Positions 58,931-64,000 of a stretch of DNA of 64,000 nucleotides are shown piece by piece (within the stretch, counting starts at the first letter, position 1; each line of letters opens with the position of its first letter). The stretch spans positions 1,565,783-1,629,782 of the forward strand of contig NZ_CP078067.1 in the NCBI RefSeq assembly GCF_019195395.1. Direction: 5' to 3'. A model generated the notes under the pieces. It was not told the DNA's origin. It did not search any database and worked only from the letters and a program-made list of their open reading frames with translations. The position numbers and the translations under genes are program-made. The stretch comes from Kaistella faecalis. Lineage in GTDB: Bacteria; Bacteroidota; Bacteroidia; Flavobacteriales; Weeksellaceae.

Positions 58931-60622
58931 ATGAAGAAACTGGGTTTTCTTTTCATCTTAAATCTCCTTTTACTGTCCTGTGCAAGGGTAGGTTCGCCGG
59001 TTGGCGGTGTGAAGGATTCTATTCCGCCGAAAGTCATCAGTACGAATATCGATACTTCCAGAGTTAACGTCCCGCGGGATATTAAGGAACTGCGTATTGA
59101 TTTTGATGAGTATATTACGCTTAAAGAAATCAACAAGCAGTTGATTATCTCTCCGCCGCTTCAGAAAATGACTAAGATTCTTCCGTCGGGAATGGCCAAT
59201 AAATACCTTCTGATTAAATGGGAAGATACGCTTCAGGCAAATACCACGTATAATTTCAATTTCGGGAACGCTATTGTAGATAATAATGAAGGGAACCCGC
59301 TACAGTATTATAATTTTGCGTTTTCTACCGGCGAAAAAATCGATGATCTGTATATCAGCGGTGAACTGAAAAGTTTAATAAAGGACAAGGAATCAAATTC
59401 AGCCGAATCCAGTTTGGTCGTTGGGCTATATCAGGACAAAGATTCTATGGATTACCGCCAGAAACCTTATTATATTACTAAAGCTGATCCCGATGGATAT
59501 TTTGAACTGAATTATCTTTCGCCCGGAACTTACAGAATTTTAGCTTTTGAAGACAGCAATTCCAACTCTGTTTACGATGCCGGAAAAGAGAAAGTAAGTT
59601 TTCTGAAAGAGAAAATCGTTTTAGATAAAAATATTTCTGGCCTCAAACTCAACCTTTATCCATCAAGGAAACCGCAGAAATATGTAGAGATGAAAGAAAC
59701 TCCCGGTGGAATTTTAATGATTTTCGAAGGCAATCCGCAAAACGTAAAAGTACTTTCTCTAAATGATAAACTGCAGGATTACAAAGTGACCCACTCCCCA
59801 AAATCAGATTCTGTAAATATCTGGTTTGATGCTAAAAAGCTTAATTTAGGAATTGCGAGTAGCGAGAATATGAAATTCAGTTATGATGATGGCCTGAAGC
59901 AGGATACCGTTTCGGTTTTTTACCGCCTGAATACAAAGAACGAAATGGCGATTTCTAATTCAAAAGGTAATATTTTACCTCCTAATCAGGATTTTGTATT
60001 CAGTTCCAATTATTTTATTGATAAAATTCAGCCTGAAAAATGGACATTGGTTTCCGACAGTATTCAGCAGGAATTCACTGCTCAGATTTCTGACAAAAAT
60101 CCTTTTGAAATTCAGATTAAATCGCAGTTCAAGGAAGGCAAAAAATACTCTTTAACCGTACCTAAAGAAACGGTTTCTTCTTTCTATGAAACGATTGTGA
60201 AGTCTTACCGCTTCGATTTTGAAGCTGATAAAACGGAAAATTACGGAACACTGGTGATTACACTTGAAAATGCTCCTGAGAAAAGTTTTTGGCTGCAGTT
60301 GCTCTCCGAAAATGGCGCGGTTTCATATTCAAGATATGGCAAAGAAACTAACCTCACTTTCGGTTCACTGAAACCCGGAAAATACCAGTTAAGAATTTTA
60401 GTTGATAATAACGAAAACGGAATATGGGATTCTGCGGATTTTGCTTCTGGTGAATTTGCGGAAGATGTATATGTTTTTGAAAAAACTGTGGAAATAAGAG
60501 CACTCTGGGAAATCCGAGAAAAATGGAATCTCCAGTCTACTGAACCTGCGGCTTCTGAAATTACAGCTGCTCCGGAAAATCCTCAAACACCAACGCTGCC
60601 AGAACAGCCTGAAAAACCTTAA
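58931..60622 (+). CDS. Ig-like domain lipoprotein (Big_5-like)
   Basis: The 563-residue lipoprotein begins with a signal and lipobox LLSC. Residues about 28-125 match a bacterial Ig-like domain of the Big_5 type (PPKVISTNIDTSRVNVPRDI, WEDTLQANTTYNFNFGNAIV, YNFAFSTGEKI). Repeated beta stretches then run to a Pro/Glu-rich tail (PENPQTPTLPEQPEKP). It is probably surface-located. The extension to 58853 lacks a signal, so the ATG at 58931 is used. It overlaps the haem-binding gene by one base, implying coupled translation. Confidence 0.8.
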   Translation: MKKLGFLFILNLLLLSCARVGSPVGGVKDSIPPKVISTNIDTSRVNVPRDIKELRIDFDEYITLKEINKQLIISPPLQKMTKILPSGMANKYLLIKWEDTLQANTTYNFNFGNAIVDNNEGNPLQYYNFAFSTGEKIDDLYISGELKSLIKDKESNSAESSLVVGLYQDKDSMDYRQKPYYITKADPDGYFELNYLSPGTYRILAFEDSNSNSVYDAGKEKVSFLKEKIVLDKNISGLKLNLYPSRKPQKYVEMKETPGGILMIFEGNPQNVKVLSLNDKLQDYKVTHSPKSDSVNIWFDAKKLNLGIASSENMKFSYDDGLKQDTVSVFYRLNTKNEMAISNSKGNILPPNQDFVFSSNYFIDKIQPEKWTLVSDSIQQEFTAQISDKNPFEIQIKSQFKEGKKYSLTVPKETVSSFYETIVKSYRFDFEADKTENYGTLVITLENAPEKSFWLQLLSENGAVSYSRYGKETNLTFGSLKPGKYQLRILVDNNENGIWDSADFASGEFAEDVYVFEKTVEIRALWEIREKWNLQSTEPAASEITAAPENPQTPTLPEQPEKP

Positions 60623-61080
60623 TGAAAACTTTTAAAACTATCGTTTACTGGTCGCTTATCGTGATTGCTTTGATTCAGTTTATTCCGGTCGACAGAACCA
60701 ATAAGCCGGTGGATCAGAAAGTAAATTTCGTTGCAGTTTTCGATACAACGCCAGCGGTTAAAAATCTTTTGAAAAATGCCTGTTACGACTGTCATTCCAA
60801 TGAAACCGTATATCCCGATTACGCTTATGTAGCGCCGGTTTCATGGTCGATTAAAAACCATGTGAGTGAAGGTCGGGAACACCTAAACTTCTCTGAATGG
60901 GGAAATTATAATCAGGATCTTAAGAAAAGCATGCTGCAGAATTCAGTACATTCCATAAAGGATTATACCATGCCTTCCGTAGGATATATCGCACAGCATC
61001 CTAAGGCCAATCTTACCGCCGCCGAAAGAAATTTACTCACAAATTACTTCGAAAGTATCCTGAAATCAGCAAAGTACTAG
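60622..61080 (+). CDS. Haem-binding domain (cytochrome-like) protein
   Basis: The 152-residue protein has an N-terminal membrane helix (TIVYWSLIVIALIQFI) and one haem-binding motif CYDCH at residues 54-58, with NETVYPDYAYVAPVSWS downstream, fitting the haem-binding domain proteins of Bacteroidota. A Met in YTMPSVGYIAQH may be the second haem ligand. It would be membrane-anchored with the haem domain in the periplasm. The redox partner is unknown. Its start overlaps the preceding stop by one base. Confidence 0.85.
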   Translation: MKTFKTIVYWSLIVIALIQFIPVDRTNKPVDQKVNFVAVFDTTPAVKNLLKNACYDCHSNETVYPDYAYVAPVSWSIKNHVSEGREHLNFSEWGNYNQDLKKSMLQNSVHSIKDYTMPSVGYIAQHPKANLTAAERNLLTNYFESILKSAKY

Positions 61081-61081
61081 T

Positions 61082-61411
61082 TTATCGTCTTACCTGTCTA
61101 GGTCTGTTGAAGATGGAAAGAATTACGCCGGCAAAAAGACCAATGGTTTTTATGGCGATAAATTTAGAATCCTGAGGTAAAAATGCACCGATGATACAAA
61201 GTGCCGCTGCCGCATACATCGGATATAGCAGGTTTTTATTCGTTAAAGTAGGTGCCTGAAAAAAGAAACTCGCCCCGATTAAAACATAAAATAATCTGTG
61301 ATAAAGCAAATTGTTGATTTCCGGGGAAAACAGGTCGAAGAAGCCTACGATAAGGCAGATTAAAGCTGCGATAGATAATATTCCCTGAATGGCTTGTGTA
61401 TTGGTATTCAT
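61082..61411 (-). CDS. Small four-helix membrane protein, unknown function
   Basis: The 109-residue protein has four hydrophobic segments (ILSIAALICLIVGFFDLF, LFYVLIGASFFF, LYPMYAAAALCIIGAFLP, IKTIGLFAGVILSIF) and a basic end (NRPRQVRR). No family is recognised with confidence. Its ATG is directly adjacent to the panB stop, so the two genes are coupled. The pairing with panB is unusual; whether it is functional cannot be judged. Confidence 0.65.
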   Translation of the reverse strand: MNTNTQAIQGILSIAALICLIVGFFDLFSPEINNLLYHRLFYVLIGASFFFQAPTLTNKNLLYPMYAAAALCIIGAFLPQDSKFIAIKTIGLFAGVILSIFNRPRQVRR

Positions 61412-62227
61412 TTAATAGCTTTCGGTTTTGTTAGGGAAATCAGCGGTTTTTACATCTTTTACGTATTGTGAAACGGCGCCCGTGATTTCGGTGTATAAGT
61501 CTAAATATCTTCTTAAAAATTTTGGTGAAAAGCCCTGATTCATTCCCACCATGTCGTGGTATACCAAAACCTGTCCGTCGCAATCCGGTCCGGCACCAAT
61601 TCCGATGGTCGGGATGGAGATGCTTTCTGAAACCTTTTTCGCCAAATTTGCAGGAATTTTTTCCAGAACCAAAGCAAAACAGCCCAGTTCTTCCAGAAGT
61701 TTGGCATCGTTCAGCAGTTTTTCGGCTTCTGCATCTTCCTTAGCACGAACTTTATAAGTTCCGAACTTGTAAATTGATTGAGGCGTTAATCCCAAATGTC
61801 CCATCACAGGAATTCCGGCGTTTACGATTTTTCTTATGGAATCTTCAATTTCAATTCCACCTTCAATTTTCACAGCATGAGCACCACCTTCCTTCATCAT
61901 CCGTACTGCAGATTCGAGTGCTTTTTCTGAATTACTTTGGTAAGTGCCGAACGGTAAATCAGCAACGATCAAAGCTCTTTCGACACCACGGGAAACGCAC
62001 TGCGTGTGATAAATCATCTGATCGAGCGTAATAGGAAGTGTGGTCTCGAAACCGGCCATCACATTGGCAGCAGAATCTCCGATAAGGATTGAATCTACAC
62101 CGCCTGCATCCACCATTTTAGCAGTCGTGAAATCGTATGCAGTAAGCATGGTGATTTTCTCTTTGTCGAATTTCATTTTCCGCAAAGTCTCGGTGGTAAT
62201 CTTTTTTATTTCAGAATGTACAGACAT
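61412..62227 (-). CDS. panB: 3-methyl-2-oxobutanoate hydroxymethyltransferase
   Basis: PanB makes ketopantoate from ketoisovalerate and methylene-THF, the first step of pantothenate synthesis. The 271-residue TIM barrel has the signatures [54 protein letters not shown] and [19 protein letters not shown]. Standard length and complete. A small membrane protein gene follows without a gap. The Crp/Fnr gene lies upstream on the same strand, separated by a hairpin. Confidence 0.96.
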   Translation of the reverse strand: MSVHSEIKKITTETLRKMKFDKEKITMLTAYDFTTAKMVDAGGVDSILIGDSAANVMAGFETTLPITLDQMIYHTQCVSRGVERALIVADLPFGTYQSNSEKALESAVRMMKEGGAHAVKIEGGIEIEDSIRKIVNAGIPVMGHLGLTPQSIYKFGTYKVRAKEDAEAEKLLNDAKLLEELGCFALVLEKIPANLAKKVSESISIPTIGIGAGPDCDGQVLVYHDMVGMNQGFSPKFLRRYLDLYTEITGAVSQYVKDVKTADFPNKTESY

Positions 62228-62264
62228 GGCTGATGAATTTATATTTGGCTTCTGTGAAACGAAA

Positions 62265-62287
62265 GTGGAATGAATCGATCATTCCAC
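62265..62287 (-). terminator. Hairpin terminator after the Crp/Fnr gene
   Basis: Perfect nine-base arms (62265-62273 and 62279-62287), loop ATCGA, lie 19 bases after the stop. The T-run is weak (CTTTCGTTTC), so the call is moderate. Confidence 0.55.
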
Positions 62288-62305
62288 CCGCAATTCACAA
62301 ATTAT

Positions 62306-63019
62306 TTATAGCGTTACGTGACCCAGTTTGATGAGTTTCTCGTGATTTAAAATCTTGATGTTTCGGCCTTCCACTTCAATGAGTTCGTCCTGTTTGAATT
62401 CAGAAATCAGGCGTATTGCACTTTCAGTCGCAGTTCCGATGATGTTGGCAATTTCTTCTCTCGTTAATGAGATTTTAATGAACCCTTCAGGATCAGTTCC
62501 TAATTTCTGCTCAAGTAAAAGCAAAATTTCGGCAAGCCTTTCGCGCACGGTTTTCTGTGCCAAAAATGTAACTGTGTTAGAAGATTCACCGAGTTCGAAC
62601 GCAATTTTCTGTAACATTACGAAGGACAGCTTAGGGCCAACTTCCAGAAGGTGAAGGAAAATTTCCGATGGCAAAAAGGTTGCCTCCACATCAGTCATCG
62701 CTTCGGCTTTTGCCTGAAACTGTTCACCGCAAAGCAGAGAACGGTAACCGATTAAATCGCCTTCCTTAATGAAGCGCAGGATTTGTTCCTTGCCATAAAC
62801 GCCTTGTTTTGAAAGTTTCGCTGTTCCTTTTTTGAGGAAAAAAACTCCGTTTGGAGTTCCGCCATCCTCGAAGATGGTTTCGCCTTTATGAAATTTAAGA
62901 TTCTGTTTTACGGAAATATAATTTTTATAATCTTCCGGCGAAAGCATTTCCTGAAAGGACTCATCACTGAACACCTTTAAGAGACTTTCCTCAATTAACG
63001 TTTGTTTTTCTAACGACAT
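62306..63019 (-). CDS. Crp/Fnr family transcriptional regulator
   Basis: The 237-residue regulator has an N-terminal cyclic-nucleotide-binding-like barrel (LKFHKGETIFEDGGTPNGVF, TAKLSKQGVYGKEQILRFI, GDLIGYRSLLCGEQFQ). The C-terminal helix-turn-helix reads LTREEIANIIGTATESAIRL. The N-terminal Fnr cysteine cluster is missing, so it is not an oxygen-sensing Fnr of the classical type. The start at 63019 gives the usual N-terminus. It is divergent from the CcoI-like gene, so control of a cbb3-type oxidase cluster is a reasonable inference. Confidence 0.88.
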   Translation of the reverse strand: MSLEKQTLIEESLLKVFSDESFQEMLSPEDYKNYISVKQNLKFHKGETIFEDGGTPNGVFFLKKGTAKLSKQGVYGKEQILRFIKEGDLIGYRSLLCGEQFQAKAEAMTDVEATFLPSEIFLHLLEVGPKLSFVMLQKIAFELGESSNTVTFLAQKTVRERLAEILLLLEQKLGTDPEGFIKISLTREEIANIIGTATESAIRLISEFKQDELIEVEGRNIKILNHEKLIKLGHVTL

Positions 63020-63039
63020 ATTTTTATGACATTTATCAG

Positions 63040-63071
63040 CAAAAATAGGGTATTTATAACCTCGGCACAAA
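63040..63071 (-). promoter_or_regulatory. Candidate promoter of the Crp/Fnr gene
   Basis: On the leftward strand, TTTG (63068-63071), 20 bases of spacing and TATTTTTG (63040-63047) match the -33/-7 pattern. The ATG is 20 bases farther. Confidence 0.55.
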
Positions 63072-63082
63072 TTTATTTATCA

Positions 63083-63090
63083 TAATTTTG
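63083..63090 (+). promoter_or_regulatory. Candidate -7 element (TAATTTTG) of the CcoI-like gene
   Basis: A full TAnnTTTG match lies 20 bases before the ATG at 63111, in the divergent spacer. Confidence 0.45.
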
Positions 63091-63110
63091 CATGAAATTT
63101 TTTATATAAA

Positions 63111-64000
63111 ATGCCTGAAAACTGTTTCCATTGCGGACAAAATATTGAAAAAGAGCGAATTTCATTCGATGAAAAGGTTTTCTGCTGCAATGGTTGCAAA
63201 TCGGTTTATGAAATCCTTAATCTTAATAATCTGCAGGATTTTTATGAACTTAATAAACGGTCGGGAATCCGCCCGAGCGATGAAGCTAATTCACAGTTCG
63301 ATTACCTGGATACCCAGGAAATTTTCGACAAAGTGACTGATTTTTCGGAAGGAAATACGAGTCTTGTTAATTTTAAAATTCCTGTAATTCACTGTTCGTC
63401 ATGTATATGGCTGTTAGAAAGTCTGCAGACTCTGAATCCAAACATTAATTATTCGCAGGTAAACTTCACCAGAAAAACGGTGCAGATTTCATTCAACCAT
63501 AATGAATTGAAATTAAGTGAGTTGGCGAAATTCCTGACGAGTTTGGGTTATAAGCCTGTTGTGAATCTGGAGAGTGCGGAAAAGAAGGAAGAATCTTTAG
63601 ACAAATCTCTGATCATTAAACTTGCAGTCGCAGGTTTTGCGTTTGGTAACGGAATGCTGTTTGTGTATCCGGAATACGCTGCCCAGGTAATGGGAACAAC
63701 CGATTTCTGGATGGAGCAGTATAAAAATCTTTTCCGATTTATTACTTTTCTGTTGGCAACACCAGTTGTTTTTTATTCAGCTTCGGATTATTTTAAATCT
63801 GCCTGGTTCGGTTTAAAAAATAAAATTGTAAATATTGATGTTCCTATTGTTTTGGGAATCATCATGCTTTACGGTAGAAGTATTTATGAAGTTGTAACCG
63901 ATTATGGTCCCGGATACTTCGATACGCTTTGCGGACTGCTGTTTTTCATGCTTTTAGGCAAACTCTTTCAGAAGAGAACTTACAGCGCGCTTTCTTACGA
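63111..64000 (+). CDS. CcoI/FixI-like heavy-metal (copper) P-type ATPase, N-terminal part
   Basis: The first about 296 codons are present; the gene continues beyond the window. A Cys-rich N-terminal domain (CFHCGQ, then CCNGCKSVYEIL) and a heavy-metal-associated domain with HCSSC are followed by the first four membrane helices, ending in LCGLLFFMLLGKLFQKRTYS. This architecture fits the CcoI/FixI ATPases that supply copper to cbb3 oxidase. The catalytic CPC, DKTG and other P-ATPase motifs lie outside. Divergent from the Crp/Fnr gene. Confidence 0.88.
   Translation, partial: MPENCFHCGQNIEKERISFDEKVFCCNGCKSVYEILNLNNLQDFYELNKRSGIRPSDEANSQFDYLDTQEIFDKVTDFSEGNTSLVNFKIPVIHCSSCIWLLESLQTLNPNINYSQVNFTRKTVQISFNHNELKLSELAKFLTSLGYKPVVNLESAEKKEESLDKSLIIKLAVAGFAFGNGMLFVYPEYAAQVMGTTDFWMEQYKNLFRFITFLLATPVVFYSASDYFKSAWFGLKNKIVNIDVPIVLGIIMLYGRSIYEVVTDYGPGYFDTLCGLLFFMLLGKLFQKRTYSALSY

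Overview
The window is about 64 kb of chromosomal DNA from a member of the Bacteroidota, most likely the Flavobacteriia and the Chryseobacterium/Kaistella-like Weeksellaceae. The DNA is AT-rich. Candidate promoters fit the Bacteroidota pattern (TTG/TTTG near -33, TAnnTTTG near -7), and Shine-Dalgarno sequences are not evident. Lineage-typical families are present: a T9SS C-terminal sorting domain, an HU-CCDC81-like protein, DUF4251, LptE-family lipoprotein, free-standing TonB-C-like proteins and many SxxC lipoproteins. No phage, insertion sequence, rRNA operon, CRISPR array or obvious defence island was found. The organism is inferred from these traits, not from a database match.

Layout. 1-7.7 kb: the end of tatD, tcdA overlapping rnpA, DUF4126, then a leftward block of miaB, a sensorless sigma-54 activator, lptE, a Glu-rich TPR protein and a half-size TauE. 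7.7-11 kb: five consecutive secreted TonB-C-like paralogues (a sixth lies at 23 kb). 11-15.3 kb: lysA, a candidate 25-codon gene with its own promoter and terminator, a DnaQ-like exonuclease and a HerA-like ATPase. 15.4-19.5 kb: a GreA-like protein and a sulfur module (TauE, lipoprotein, CstB-like persulfide dioxygenase/rhodanese, secreted rhodanese, rhodanese remnant, thioredoxin). 19.5-22.5 kb: nitrilase family protein, small beta-barrel, rseP, tRNA-Asn. 22.5-31 kb: a degenerate spacer, pepT, an HMG-CoA-lyase-like gene, two OsmC proteins, a SufT-like protein, a PolB-like exonuclease, csaA, a cytochrome c, an Ala-Glu epimerase, meaB and a DUF4251 lipoprotein. 31-36 kb: M48 protease, outer-membrane barrel, MlaF/MlaE-like transporter, sugar transferase. 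36-42.4 kb: queE, folD, pgi, a lipoprotein, lon. 42.6-48.6 kb: PpiD-like chaperone, then an operon of an MCE protein, a membrane Fe-S protein, a CCG-domain protein and an unknown. 48.6-55.3 kb: aconitase, DUF2752, WG-repeat protein, TPP riboswitch with a TonB-dependent receptor, T9SS cargo. 55.3-64 kb: HU-like membrane protein, thioesterase, 2-hydroxyacid dehydrogenase, serine hydrolase, Ig-like lipoprotein, haem-binding protein, panB, a Crp/Fnr regulator and the start of a divergent CcoI-like copper ATPase that runs off the window.

Themes. Envelope biogenesis and quality control recur (lptE, mla genes, rseP, PpiD, M48, lon). So do sulfur and redox chemistry (CstB-like module, OsmC pair, SufT-like, Fe-S electron transfer pair, aconitase) and nutrient uptake (TPP-controlled receptor, TonB-C-like proteins). 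The observations most worth a second look are the TonB-C-like cluster, the 25-codon gene, the CstB-like module, the Fe-S pair behind the MCE gene, and the TPP riboswitch with a possible long-range switching helix. No wholly new system could be demonstrated from the sequence alone.
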